NCBI RefSeq assembly: GCF_009362735.1
Contig: NZ_WHNP01000007.1
Location: 62,001-126,000 of the forward strand
Direction: 5' to 3'
Length of the DNA stretch: 64,000 nt
Source of the DNA: Paraburkholderia franconis
GTDB lineage: Bacteria; Pseudomonadota; Gammaproteobacteria; Burkholderiales; Burkholderiaceae
Part shown: positions 45,947 to 55,061 of the stretch, piece by piece
Layout of the letters: each line of letters begins with the position of its first letter
How positions within the stretch are numbered: position 1 is the first letter of the stretch
The notes under the pieces: model-generated
Databases searched by the model: none
Told to the model about the DNA's origin: nothing
What the model saw: the letters and a program-made list of their open reading frames with translations, nothing else
Program-made: the position numbers and the translations under genes

Positions 45947-47017
45947 TTGTCGTCTACTGCCGCACTGAAGGGCTTGCGCGTGCTCGATCTGGCACGCCTG
46001 TTGCCCGGTCCCGCCGCGACGCTCCGGCTCGCGGAAATGGGCGCCGATGTGTTGAAGATCGAAGCGCCCGGCGCCGGCGACGCGTCGCGGGTGATGATGC
46101 AAAGCAGCGCCGATCGCGTCGCGGGGCGTCCCGGCGCGTTCTACCGCCAGTTGAATCGCGGCAAGCGCGAAACGCGGCTCGATCTGAAGTCCGAAGGCGG
46201 ACGCACCGTGCTGATGGCGCTCGCGCGCGAAGCGGATGTGCTGATCGAAAGCTTCCGGCCTGGCGTGATGGATCGGCTCGGCCTCGGCTACGACGTGCTG
46301 CGCGTGATCAATCCGAAGCTCGTCTATTGCGCGATTTCGGGCTACGGCACGCAAGGGCCGTATTCACAACTGGCGGGACACGATCTGAACTACATCGGCT
46401 ATGCGGGTGTACTCGACCAGCTTGCCGCGCGCGACGGCACGCCGATCCTCCCCAATTTCCAGATCGCCGATCTGCTGGGTGGCGCGCTGTCGGCCGTCAA
46501 CCAGATACTCGCGGCATTGTGGGCCGTGGCGCGTGGCGGCGACGGGCGCTTCGTCGACGTGTCGATGGCGCATTGCACGCACGCGCACAACGTCGTCGCG
46601 CAAGTCGCGCTCGCCAACGATGGCGCGGCGCCTGTCGCGGGCAGCAGCCTGCTGAACGGCGGCGTGCCCTGCTACAACCTGTATCGCACACTCGACCAAC
46701 GATGGCTCGCTGTCGGCGCGCTGGAACTCAAGTTCTGGGAAACGCTCTGCATGGCGCTCGATCGCCCGGACTGGGCGACGCGCCACTGGAGTCTCGGCCA
46801 GGCGATCGCCGGGCCGGATGCCGCGCAGTTGATCAAGGACATGGCCGAGCTGATCGCGACGCGGCCGCTCGCGGAATGGGTCGAACTGCTGGTGCCGCTG
46901 GATTGCTGCGTGTCGCCCGTGCTGACGGCGGCTGAAGCGGCCGAGCACCCGTTGTTCAATGCGGCCGCGCGCGAGGCACTGATCGCGCAGCAAACGAGCG
47001 ATGAAGATGCGGACTGA
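45947..47017 (+). CDS. CoA-transferase family III, alpha-methylacyl-CoA racemase-like
   Basis: 356 residues of the CaiB/BaiF family. The pair H145 (in GHDLNYIGYAGVL) and D175 (in FQIADLLGG), 30 residues apart, matches the His/Asp pair of alpha-methylacyl-CoA racemase, so epimerisation of 2-methylacyl-CoA is a better guess than CoA transfer. The start is taken as TTG 45947, which has GGAGG about 8 nt upstream and gives MSSTAALKGLRVLDL; the frame is also open to 45836, overlapping the ABC-F gene. No pathway partner is nearby, apart from a distant acyl-CoA-binding protein. Confidence 0.85.
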   Translation: MSSTAALKGLRVLDLARLLPGPAATLRLAEMGADVLKIEAPGAGDASRVMMQSSADRVAGRPGAFYRQLNRGKRETRLDLKSEGGRTVLMALAREADVLIESFRPGVMDRLGLGYDVLRVINPKLVYCAISGYGTQGPYSQLAGHDLNYIGYAGVLDQLAARDGTPILPNFQIADLLGGALSAVNQILAALWAVARGGDGRFVDVSMAHCTHAHNVVAQVALANDGAAPVAGSSLLNGGVPCYNLYRTLDQRWLAVGALELKFWETLCMALDRPDWATRHWSLGQAIAGPDAAQLIKDMAELIATRPLAEWVELLVPLDCCVSPVLTAAEAAEHPLFNAAAREALIAQQTSDEDAD

Positions 47018-47118
47018 CTGACGAGTGGCGAGTGACGTATAACGGAACGTGGCGGCGCGCGAACTGCCCGGCTCACCGTCCTTATCGCCTGACCCGCCAG
47101 CCAGGACCGAACGTGCCT

Positions 47119-47382
47119 TTAACGCCGCGGCAACGTCTGCCGCGGTTCCCGTTCGTCGTCGACGAGCCGGTGCTTGCGCCCTTCGACATGATGGCGGATC
47201 GTCGCCCGGACCTCGTCGGCCGTGATGTTTTCCGCGACCACGCGCCGTGAAATCTGGCCCGCCGTGTCGATCCATTCGACGATCCGGCAGCCGCCGCCCC
47301 AAAGCCCGTGAATCGGCGCGGAGACGCGACAGCCGCGCAGATTCGACAGAAGCTCGTCCGAAGTTTGATGAGACTGTTTCAA
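47119..47382 (-). CDS. Small DUF2866-type protein
   Basis: 87 residues, charged, without signal peptide or membrane segment. It begins at TTG 47382 behind a good AAGGAAG ribosome-binding site. The central CRIVEWIDTAGQISRRVV followed by ENITADEVRATI recalls the DUF2866 family, which I know mainly from Burkholderia; the tail is basic and acidic (GRKHRLVDDEREPRQ). Function unknown. It lies 140 bp downstream of radA on the same strand. Confidence 0.65.
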   Translation of the reverse strand: MKQSHQTSDELLSNLRGCRVSAPIHGLWGGGCRIVEWIDTAGQISRRVVAENITADEVRATIRHHVEGRKHRLVDDEREPRQTLPRR

Positions 47383-47522
47383 GACGTCTTCCTTTTCCAG
47401 TCGTGACGTTGCATCTCACGAGGATAGGAAAAACGAAAGGCGCCTGGGTTACAGACTGAGCCGAGAAATTTACAGCGCATTACGCCGGAAAGCGGACGCG
47501 TTCGGGCAGCGTCTGACGCCAA

Positions 47523-48899
47523 TTATTCGAGCGTGCGGATGCGGTCGATCGCTTGCTCGATGCGCTCGACGGCGATCACCTGCAGTCCGTCGATGGCTTG
47601 CTTCGGCGCGTTAGCCTTCGGAATCAGCGCAATCGAAAAGCCGAGCTTCGCGGCTTCCTTCAGACGTTCCTGCCCTCGCGGCGACGGACGGATCTCGCCC
47701 GCCAGCCCCACTTCGCCGAACACGATCAGTCCCTTCGGCAACGGCTTGTTGCGCATCGACGAGTGAATCGCGAGCAGCACGGCGAGGTCGGCAGCGGGCT
47801 CGCTGATTTTCACGCCGCCCACCGCGTTCAGGAACACGTCCTGATCGAAGCAGGCGATGCCCGCGTGACGATGCAGCACGGCCAGCAGCATCGCGAGCCG
47901 GTTCTGTTCGAGGCCGACGGCAAGCCGCCGCGGATTCGGCACGTTCGCCGTATCGACTAGCGCCTGCACTTCGACGAGCAGCGGCCGCGTGCCTTCCTGC
48001 GTCACGAGCACGCACGAGCCCGGCACGATCTGCTCGTGCTGCGACAGAAAGAGCGCCGACGGATTCGCGACGCCGCGCAAACCGCGCTCCGTCATCGCGA
48101 ACACGCCCAGTTCGTTGACGGCGCCGAAGCGGTTCTTGAACGCGCGCACCAGCCGGAACGACGAGTGCGTATCGCCCTCGAAATACAGCACGGTATCGAC
48201 GATATGCTCGAGCACGCGCGGGCCCGCGAGGTTGCCCTCTTTCGTCACGTGGCCGACCATGATGATGGCCGTGCCTGACTGCTTGGCGACGCGCGTCAGT
48301 TGCGCCGCGCACTCGCGCACCTGCGCGACGGAGCCCGGCGCGGAAGTGAGCGCTTCCGAGTAGATGGTCTGGATCGAGTCGATGACGGCGACGTCCGGCT
48401 TTTCGTCGGCGATGGTCGCCTGGATCTTTTCGAGCTGGATTTCGGCGAGCAGCTTCAGCTCGCTTGCGTGCGAGCCCGGTTCGAGCAGCGATAGCCGTTG
48501 CGCGCGCAACGCAATCTGCGCAGCCGATTCCTCGCCGCTTACGTAGAGCGCGCGCCGCTCGCTCGCGATCTGGGCAAGCGATTGCAAAAGCAACGTCGAC
48601 TTGCCGATGCCCGGATCGCCGCCGATCAGCACGACGCCGCCCGCCACCAGCCCGCCGCCCAGCACGCGATCGAATTCGCCGACGCCCGTCGAAAAGCGCG
48701 GCACGTCCGACGCCTCGATATCCGCGAGCCGCTGCACGGGCTGGCTTTTCGCGAGCGACTGGAAGCGATGCGCGGAGGGCGATTCCGCAACCGTTTCGAC
48801 GAGCGTATTCCACGCGTGACATGCCGGGCACTGACCCTGCCACTTCGGCGCCTGCCCGCCGCATTCCGTGCAGGTGTACAACGTTTTCTGTTTAGCCAA
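47523..48899 (-). CDS. radA: DNA repair protein RadA
   Basis: RecA-like ATPase that helps process recombination intermediates and drives branch migration. 458 residues: N-terminal zinc finger (C10, C13, C24, C27), Walker A GGDPGIGKST (93-102), the family's FKNRFGAVNE motif near residue 255, and a C-terminal Lon-like protease domain that lacks protease activity. Follows alr by 59 bp on the same strand. Confidence 0.97.
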   Translation of the reverse strand: MAKQKTLYTCTECGGQAPKWQGQCPACHAWNTLVETVAESPSAHRFQSLAKSQPVQRLADIEASDVPRFSTGVGEFDRVLGGGLVAGGVVLIGGDPGIGKSTLLLQSLAQIASERRALYVSGEESAAQIALRAQRLSLLEPGSHASELKLLAEIQLEKIQATIADEKPDVAVIDSIQTIYSEALTSAPGSVAQVRECAAQLTRVAKQSGTAIIMVGHVTKEGNLAGPRVLEHIVDTVLYFEGDTHSSFRLVRAFKNRFGAVNELGVFAMTERGLRGVANPSALFLSQHEQIVPGSCVLVTQEGTRPLLVEVQALVDTANVPNPRRLAVGLEQNRLAMLLAVLHRHAGIACFDQDVFLNAVGGVKISEPAADLAVLLAIHSSMRNKPLPKGLIVFGEVGLAGEIRPSPRGQERLKEAAKLGFSIALIPKANAPKQAIDGLQVIAVERIEQAIDRIRTLE

Positions 48900-48958
48900 C
48901 TTGTTTTGTCACGCGTGGTTATTCGTTATGTCTCGTTATGTCGCGCGCACGGCGCCGG

Positions 48959-50029
48959 TCATTCGGCGCGCACGGGCACGCGCTGCGCGACGGCGCACAT
49001 CAGCTCGTAGCCGATCGTGCCGCATGCCTGCGCGACGTCGTCGACGGGCAGTTGCGCGCCCCACAGTTCGACGCGCGAGCCGACGTTCGCCTGCGGGCAC
49101 GGCGAGAGGTCGACGGTAATCATGTCCATCGACACCCGTCCGACGATCCGCGTGCGGATGCCGTCGACGATGATGGGCGTGCCTTCGGGCGCGATGCGCG
49201 GATAACCGTCCGCGTAGCCGCACGCGACGACGCCGATGCGCATGCCGTCGCGCGCCGTGTAGATGGAGCCGTAGCCGATCGTGCTGCCTTCCGACAGCGT
49301 CTGCACGGCGATCAGCTCGGAGGCGAGCGTCATCGCGGGCTGCAGGCCCGTGTCCTTGATCGCGGAACTTACGCCCGACGGCGACGCGCCGTACAGCATC
49401 ACGCCCGGCCGCACCCAGTCGAAATGCGCTTCCGGATACCACAGCGTCGCCGCCGAATTGGCGAGGCTGCGCGCGCCCGCGATGCCCTGCGCGCCGCGCT
49501 CGAACGCTTCCATCTGGTGAGTGATGCCGCGCTCGCTGTCCGCGTCCGAGAAATGGGTCATCAGCGTGATCTGGCCGACGCCCTGGCACGCCCGCGCGCG
49601 CTCCCATGCGGCGCGGAACTTGTCGGGCATATAGCCGAGCCGGTTCATGCCGCTGTTCATTTTCAACTGGATATTGACGGGCTTCGACAGCCGTGCCATT
49701 TCCAGCATGCGCAATTGCTCGTCCGAATGCAGCGCCGTCGTGAGGCTGTAGCGGTCGATGACGTCGATATCCGTCGGCCGGAAAAAACCCTCGAGCAACA
49801 AAATCGGGCCGGCCCAGCCCAATTCGCGCAACTTCACCGCCTCTTCGAGGTCGAGCAAACCAAAGCCATCGGTTGCGCGCAGTCCCGGAAAGGCTCGGGC
49901 GAGACCGTGACCGTAGGCGTTGGCCTTGACGACGGCCCAGATCTTGGACTTTGGCGCATAACGGCGTGCAACTGCGAGGTTATTGGCGAGAGCGGCGGTG
50001 TGAATAGTGGCTGAGACTGGGCGCGGCAT
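48959..50029 (-). CDS. alr: Alanine racemase
   Basis: PLP enzyme converting L- to D-alanine for peptidoglycan (EC 5.1.1.1). 356 residues: N-terminal TIM barrel with the PLP lysine K35 in [11 protein letters not shown] and a C-terminal beta domain whose catalytic tyrosine is in [11 protein letters not shown]. The ATG at 50029 gives [10 protein letters not shown]; an upstream ATG at 50050 would add seven residues. Divergent from lplT and upstream of radA. Confidence 0.95.
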   Translation of the reverse strand: MPRPVSATIHTAALANNLAVARRYAPKSKIWAVVKANAYGHGLARAFPGLRATDGFGLLDLEEAVKLRELGWAGPILLLEGFFRPTDIDVIDRYSLTTALHSDEQLRMLEMARLSKPVNIQLKMNSGMNRLGYMPDKFRAAWERARACQGVGQITLMTHFSDADSERGITHQMEAFERGAQGIAGARSLANSAATLWYPEAHFDWVRPGVMLYGASPSGVSSAIKDTGLQPAMTLASELIAVQTLSEGSTIGYGSIYTARDGMRIGVVACGYADGYPRIAPEGTPIIVDGIRTRIVGRVSMDMITVDLSPCPQANVGSRVELWGAQLPVDDVAQACGTIGYELMCAVAQRVPVRAE

Positions 50030-50248
50030 GGGATTTTTTCGTAAAGACATTGTCGAATCAGGAGCTTACAGTGCGTTTTCAACACTTCGGAGGCTGACGT
50101 GACAATGCGATCAAGGATACTGCTAGTCGGGATTCGTCTATTTTCGTGATATAAAGCCGTGCGCACAACCCATTTCGAACGGAATAAGCCCGGACGCGCC
50201 ACTGACGGCCGGGGCGGACGGACCGCAGCGAGGACAGCATCGCATCAG
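50030..50248. promoter_or_regulatory. Divergent alr/lplT region
   Basis: 219 bp. For lplT an extended -10, TGA TATAAA, ends at 50155, giving a leader of about 85 nt. No convincing promoter for alr was found. No operator recognised. Confidence 0.45.
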
Positions 50249-51556
50249 ATGAAAAAAGGTTTTTACACCATTATGGCCGCGCAGTTTTTTTCCTCGCTGG
50301 CCGACAATGCGCTTCTGATCGCTGCTATTGCACTGCTGAAAGATCTTCACGCCCCGAACTGGATGACGCCGCTGCTCAAGCTGTTTTTTGTGCTGTCGTA
50401 CGTCGTGCTCGCGGCTTTTGTCGGCGCCTTCGCGGATTCGCGCCCGAAGGGCCGCGTGATGTTCGTGACCAATACGATCAAGGTGGTCGGCTGCGTGGTG
50501 ATGCTGGTCGGCGCGCATCCCCTCTTCGCATATGGCATCGTCGGCTTCGGCGCGGCCGCGTACTCGCCCGCCAAGTACGGCATTCTCACCGAGCTGCTGC
50601 CGCCTGACCGCCTCGTCGCCGCGAACGGCTGGATCGAAGGCACGACGGTGGGCTCGATCATTCTCGGCACCGTGCTCGGCGGCGCGCTGATCAGCCCGCA
50701 CATCGCATCGCACATCATCAAGCACACGCCCCACACAATCCATACGCCCGCCGAAGCGGCGATGCTCATCATCATCCTGATCTACGTGATCGCGGCGCTC
50801 TTCAATCTGCGCATTCCCGACACGGGCGCGCGCTATCCGCGCCAGCAGCACGGACCGATCAAGCTCATCACCGATTTCGCCGACTGTTTTACCGTGCTGT
50901 GGCGCGACAAGCTCGGGCAGATATCGCTAGCCGTCACGACGCTCTTCTGGGGCGCGGGCGCGACGCTGCAGTTCATCGTGCTGAAATGGGCCGAAGTGTC
51001 GCTTGGCATGTCGCTGTCGGAAGGCGCGATCCTGCAGGCGGTCGTCGCCGTCGGCGTCGCGGCGGGCGCGATGATCGCCGCCGCGCGCGTGCCGCTGAAG
51101 AAGTCGCTGACGGTGCTGCCCGTCGGCGTCATCATGGGAATCGCCGTGATGCTGATGGCCTTCTATACGAAGCATCTGTTTCCGGCTCACTGGGGCGTGT
51201 ATTACGGCAGGATGCACATCCCCGGCTATCTGATCTTTGCGTATGTATTCCTGATGGTCGTCGGCGCGCTGTCGGGCTTCTTCGTCGTACCGATGAATGC
51301 GCTGCTCCAGCATCGCGGACACGTGCTGCTGTCGGCGGGCCACTCGATCGCCGTGCAAAACTTCAACGAGAACCTGTCCGTGCTCGTGATGCTGTGTCTT
51401 TACGCCGTGCTCGTGTGGCTCGACGTGCCCGTCGCGGTCGTGATCGTGCTGTTCGGCACCTTTGTCTGCGTGATGATGTGGCTCGTGATGCGTCGCCATC
51501 AGGCCAACCAGCGCGCGTTCGACTCAGTATCGCTGATCGGCGAAGCGCGGCACTGA
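50249..51556 (+). CDS. lplT: Lysophospholipid transporter LplT
   Basis: Major-facilitator-superfamily flippase that moves lysophospholipids inward for re-acylation. 435 residues with about twelve membrane helices. The N-terminal MKKGFYTIMAAQFFSSLADN and the loop GAAAYSPAKYGILTELLP are characteristic of LplT. In E. coli it is next to aas, the acyltransferase that uses the imported lipid; no aas is present here, and the neighbours are alr and thiD. In some relatives LplT is fused to the acyltransferase; this protein ends after the transporter. Confidence 0.9.
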   Translation: MKKGFYTIMAAQFFSSLADNALLIAAIALLKDLHAPNWMTPLLKLFFVLSYVVLAAFVGAFADSRPKGRVMFVTNTIKVVGCVVMLVGAHPLFAYGIVGFGAAAYSPAKYGILTELLPPDRLVAANGWIEGTTVGSIILGTVLGGALISPHIASHIIKHTPHTIHTPAEAAMLIIILIYVIAALFNLRIPDTGARYPRQQHGPIKLITDFADCFTVLWRDKLGQISLAVTTLFWGAGATLQFIVLKWAEVSLGMSLSEGAILQAVVAVGVAAGAMIAAARVPLKKSLTVLPVGVIMGIAVMLMAFYTKHLFPAHWGVYYGRMHIPGYLIFAYVFLMVVGALSGFFVVPMNALLQHRGHVLLSAGHSIAVQNFNENLSVLVMLCLYAVLVWLDVPVAVVIVLFGTFVCVMMWLVMRRHQANQRAFDSVSLIGEARH

Positions 51557-51625
51557 GACCTGTCCGCAGATCCGCGGCTTATTCTCTGATCGCGCTTTGA
51601 CTGAGCGTTGTCCGCGCATCGTCTG

Positions 51626-51659
51626 AGGGCGCGTCCCGCGCCCTTCGCTTTTCAGGCTT
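51626..51659 (+). terminator. Hairpin between lplT and thiD
   Basis: AGGGCGCG-TCC-CGCGCCCT forms a perfect 8-bp stem followed by an interrupted T-rich tail (TCGCTTTTC, then repeated CTTTTCAGG). Probably the lplT terminator; the tail runs almost into the thiD start. Confidence 0.65.
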
Positions 51660-51672
51660 TTCAGGTTTTTCC

Positions 51673-52479
51673 ATGACCCGACCGATTCCCAACGTCCTGA
51701 CGATCGCCGGCTCCGATTCCGGCGGCGGCGCCGGCATTCAGGCCGATCTCAAGGCTTTCTCGGCGCTTGGCGCTTATGGCGCGAGCGTGATCACCGCGCT
51801 GACGGCGCAGAACACGCGCGGCGTGACGGCGATTCACACGCCCGATCCCGCGTTCGTCGTCGCGCAACTGGACGCCGTGTTCGACGACATCCGCATCGAT
51901 GCCGTGAAGATCGGCATGCTGGCCAACGCATCGATCGTACGCGCCGTCGCCGACGCGTTGCGACGCCACAAGCCGAAGCATGTCGTGCTCGACACCGTGA
52001 TGATCTCGAAGAGCAATCACGCATTGCTCGCGCCCGAAGCCGTCGATGCCGTGCGCGACGAACTGCTGCCGCTCGCCGATCTGCTGACGCCAAATCTGCC
52101 GGAAGCGGCCGCGCTGCTCCGCACGTCGAGCGCCGCGAACGAGGCCGCGATGGTCGATCAGGGCGAAGCGCTGCGCAAGCTCGGTGCGCGCGCGGTGCTG
52201 ATGAAGGGCGGCCATCTCGCCGCCGCCGACAGCCCCGACTGGCTCATCCAGGACAGCGGCACGATGCGTCTCGCCGGTCCGCGCGTGCCCGTGAAGAACA
52301 CGCACGGGACGGGCTGCACGCTGTCGTCGGCGATCGCGGCATTGATTCCGCAACGCGACGACCTCGCAAGCGCCGTCGCCGATGCGAAGGCCTATCTGAC
52401 GGGCGCGCTAGAACAGAGCAGCCGGCTCGACGTCGGCCATGGCGTCGGACCAGTGCATCACTTCTATCGCTGGTGGTAG
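51673..52479 (+). CDS. thiD: Hydroxymethylpyrimidine/phosphomethylpyrimidine kinase
   Basis: Phosphorylates HMP twice in thiamine synthesis and salvage (EC 2.7.1.49, 2.7.4.7). 268 residues of the ribokinase fold; N-terminal TIAGSDSGGGAGIQADLKAF and the anion hole/catalytic NTHGTGCTLSSAIAAL are diagnostic. No other thiamine gene and no TPP riboswitch-like leader are seen; the ribosome-binding site is poor. It converges on the DUF1853 gene. Confidence 0.95.
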   Translation: MTRPIPNVLTIAGSDSGGGAGIQADLKAFSALGAYGASVITALTAQNTRGVTAIHTPDPAFVVAQLDAVFDDIRIDAVKIGMLANASIVRAVADALRRHKPKHVVLDTVMISKSNHALLAPEAVDAVRDELLPLADLLTPNLPEAAALLRTSSAANEAAMVDQGEALRKLGARAVLMKGGHLAAADSPDWLIQDSGTMRLAGPRVPVKNTHGTGCTLSSAIAALIPQRDDLASAVADAKAYLTGALEQSSRLDVGHGVGPVHHFYRWW

Positions 52480-52520
52480 CGGCGGGACGGTAGCCGCGCG
52501 GTGTCACGTGTCGAGTTGCG

Positions 52521-53504
52521 TCACGCCTGACGCGTCGGCCGCCGCGCAAACGCGTGTGCCCGCTCGGGCCAGTCGTCGGGCACGATGAAGCCGCGCGAAC
52601 GCTCGACCCAATGTCCTTCCGCGTTCGCGACGAATGCGGCGACCATCGTCGGCGCCGTCTGCTGCATCAGCTGCTGCGCGAGCGCTTCTGCTGAAACGAA
52701 GCTCGATGCGTGCTGGCTGTCGTGGATGCGCGGCGAAAGCCATTCGAGCCTCGGCAGCACGATCCACGCATCGGCATGGCCGCTGGAAAACGATGGCCAG
52801 TCGGCTTGTGTCGCCCACCAGCCGCGCGCGTGCGACGGATCGATTTCGGCGGGATCGCGCTCGTTCGTGCCGTTGCGATAGAAGAGCCAGCCTTTGACGA
52901 ACATCTGCGCGTCCCAGGGCCCGCGATGGCCGAGCGACGCAAACTCCTCGCGCGCGCTCAGACGCAACTGATGATCGAGCAGATGCGCGAGCTTCAGATC
53001 GAAGCGGTCCTGCAGATTCGGGCCCACGTAATCGGCCAGTTCTGCGCGGCCGTCGCCCGCGTGCAGATAGCATTTGACGGCCAGCTCCCAATGCAGCCGC
53101 CGGCCCGTCGGCGTCTCGACGAGAAAATCGCATTCGCCGAGCGTGATGCCGTTACGCCGCAGCGGCACGTTCGCTGCCACCAGCCGCGCGGCCGGGCCGT
53201 GCGTCAGGAACCACGCGAGCAGACACTCGGCGTAGCGGCCGAGGCGCGTCACGCGCGCGGCCGCGATATGCCGGTGCAACGCGGTGGGATCGGCGTCCTG
53301 CGCTTCGAGCCAGTCGATCGTCGCGGCCGCTGCATCGGGCGATTCGAACGGCGTGGCGAGCACGCCGGCCGGCGGTTGCGAGCGCAACAGATCGGGACTG
53401 AACAGGAGCCACGCGATGTCCCGCACGGCGGCGTCGGACAGCACATCGAGCCGGGCCGTCGATGGCGCCTCGAACGAAGCGGTCGGCCCGGCGGCGTCCA
53501 TCAT
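52521..53504 (-). CDS. DUF1853 family protein, possible PD-(D/E)XK-type nuclease
   Basis: 327 residues, uncharacterised. A helical N-terminal part with [11 protein letters not shown] (90-100) is followed by GECDFLVE (123-130) and WELAVKCYL (139-147), an arrangement resembling GExDfl...E-x(n)-K of PD-(D/E)XK nucleases (E124, D126, E140, K144). I believe the DUF1853 family has been placed in that clan, but this was not checked. The ATG at 53504 overlaps the stop of the uracil-DNA glycosylase gene by 4 bp, so the two are translationally coupled; this fits, but does not prove, a DNA-repair role. Confidence 0.7.
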   Translation of the reverse strand: MMDAAGPTASFEAPSTARLDVLSDAAVRDIAWLLFSPDLLRSQPPAGVLATPFESPDAAAATIDWLEAQDADPTALHRHIAAARVTRLGRYAECLLAWFLTHGPAARLVAANVPLRRNGITLGECDFLVETPTGRRLHWELAVKCYLHAGDGRAELADYVGPNLQDRFDLKLAHLLDHQLRLSAREEFASLGHRGPWDAQMFVKGWLFYRNGTNERDPAEIDPSHARGWWATQADWPSFSSGHADAWIVLPRLEWLSPRIHDSQHASSFVSAEALAQQLMQQTAPTMVAAFVANAEGHWVERSRGFIVPDDWPERAHAFARRPTRQA

Positions 53505-54580
53505 TTCGATGCGCCCGCTTGCGTGTCTTGCGGCGCCGCGTTGTGCCAGGCATCGCGGGCGAGACACAGGTCCTGCCACGACTTCGCCTTGTCGCCGAGG
53601 CTGCGCAGCAGATACGCCGGATGGTATGTGACGACCACGGGCACGCCCTCGTATGAGTGGACGCGTCCGCGCAGCGATGAAATGCTCGCGTCCGTCTTCA
53701 GCAGACTCTGCGCGGCGAAGCGGCCGAGCGCGACGATCAGCTTCGGCTTCACGAGCGCCACCTGCCGCTGCAGATACGGCTCGCAACGCGCGACTTCATC
53801 CGGCTCCGGATTGCGGTTGCCGGGCGGACGGCATTTGATCACGTTTGCGATATACACGTTCATGCCGCGCGCAAGACCGAGCGAGCGCAGCATGTTGTCG
53901 AGCAGCTTGCCCGCCTGGCCGACGAACGGCTCGCCCTGCCTGTCCTCGTTCTCGCCGGGCGCTTCGCCGATCAGCATCCAGTCGGCTTCGCGATCGCCGA
54001 CGCCGAACACCGTGTTCGTGCGCTTCTCGCAGAGGCGGCAGCGCTCGCACGCCGATACGCGTTCTTCGAGCGCGTTCCAGTCGAGCGTGTCGACGGCAGG
54101 CTGCGCCTGGCGGGCGACTTGCGCTTCGCTGTGCGACGGCGGTTCGGCGGGAAGGTCGTCGAACCATGCGAAATCGTCGTCGGGCGGTGCTGCTTCTGTG
54201 TCGAGCGCCGGTGTGCGGCGGGCTGGCTCCGGCATGGACCGGTGAGCTTCGTCCGGCGTTGCTTCGTGGCGTGATGCGGGCGCACCTTGCGGCTCTGTTT
54301 GCGGTTCGTCTTGCGGTTCGTCTTGCGGTTCGCTTGCTTCGCGCGAGACAGCGGCGCGGGCCGCTTCATTGCCGTTGCCGGCCGTCACGGCAGCGGCTCG
54401 AACAGCCACATCGCCACCAACGGCATCGGCCTCGGCGCTTTCCGCGGTTCGAGCTGCGGCCTCGGCGCTCTCCGCCTGCGATTGCGTGTCGTCAGCCACG
54501 GCCGCGTGCTGTGCGATCCCTCGGCGCATCCACATCGGCGCGAGGCCGAGTTCTTCCAGCGCGGATTCATGCAGCGCCAT
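53501..54580 (-). CDS. Family 4 uracil-DNA glycosylase (iron-sulfur)
   Basis: Removes uracil from DNA. The catalytic domain (about 175-345) has the four cysteines of a [4Fe-4S] cluster: [12 protein letters not shown] and, later, [20 protein letters not shown]. The glycine-rich [17 protein letters not shown] and YHPAYLLRS line the uracil pocket. Unlike minimal family 4 enzymes (about 200 residues), this one has a 359-residue chain with a low-complexity Ala/Glu/Pro-rich region (about 25-170, including [14 protein letters not shown]) between a short N-terminal segment and the enzyme. It overlaps rimI by 14 bp and the DUF1853 gene by 4 bp. Confidence 0.92.
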   Translation of the reverse strand: MALHESALEELGLAPMWMRRGIAQHAAVADDTQSQAESAEAAARTAESAEADAVGGDVAVRAAAVTAGNGNEAARAAVSREASEPQDEPQDEPQTEPQGAPASRHEATPDEAHRSMPEPARRTPALDTEAAPPDDDFAWFDDLPAEPPSHSEAQVARQAQPAVDTLDWNALEERVSACERCRLCEKRTNTVFGVGDREADWMLIGEAPGENEDRQGEPFVGQAGKLLDNMLRSLGLARGMNVYIANVIKCRPPGNRNPEPDEVARCEPYLQRQVALVKPKLIVALGRFAAQSLLKTDASISSLRGRVHSYEGVPVVVTYHPAYLLRSLGDKAKSWQDLCLARDAWHNAAPQDTQAGASK

Positions 54581-55061
54581 CTGCGCCCTCCTTCTCGAAA
54601 CTGAAACGCATCACGATGGCGTCCTCCCGGCTGCGATGCCGCGCCGGATAATAGTTCTTGCGCCGGCCAATCGACGCAAAGCCGAAGCGCTCGTACAGCT
54701 TGATCGCGCGATGGTTCGACGGCCGCACTTCGAGCAGCATTCCGGCAAGCCTTTCACTGCGCGTGACCCGAATGGCTTCGCGCAACAGCGCAAGGCCCGC
54801 GCCCGCGTGCTGCGCGGCGGGCGCGACGCACAGGTTCAGCAGATGCATCTCGTCGACGACGGGCATCAGCACGCAATAGCCGATCAGCGTACCTGTCACG
54901 TGCCGCAGACAGATGCCGAAGTAGCCGTTACGCAGCGAGTCTTCGAAATTTCCGCGGCTCCATGGAAATTCATAGGCGAGCTTTTCGACAGCCGCGACTT
55001 CGTCGAGATCGCCCTCCGTCATCGGCGACATATAGCGGTCCGCCAGCAGCACGCCGCTCAT
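54567..55061 (-). CDS. rimI: Ribosomal-protein-alanine N-acetyltransferase
   Basis: GNAT acetyltransferase that acetylates the N-terminal alanine of ribosomal protein S18. 164 residues. The acetyl-CoA loop is VAPAAQHAGAGLALL, followed by LEVRPSNHRAIKLYERFGF, a motif shared by RimI proteins. The ATG at 55061 overlaps the tsaB stop by 4 bp. The tsaB-rimI pairing is common. Confidence 0.93.
   Translation of the reverse strand: MSGVLLADRYMSPMTEGDLDEVAAVEKLAYEFPWSRGNFEDSLRNGYFGICLRHVTGTLIGYCVLMPVVDEMHLLNLCVAPAAQHAGAGLALLREAIRVTRSERLAGMLLEVRPSNHRAIKLYERFGFASIGRRKNYYPARHRSREDAIVMRFSFEKEGADGAA

Noticed and set aside
51557..51672. Possible TPP riboswitch before thiD
   Set aside because: Only 116 bp are available, filled by a GC-rich hairpin and CTTTTCAGG repeats; the conserved TPP riboswitch core sequences were not seen.
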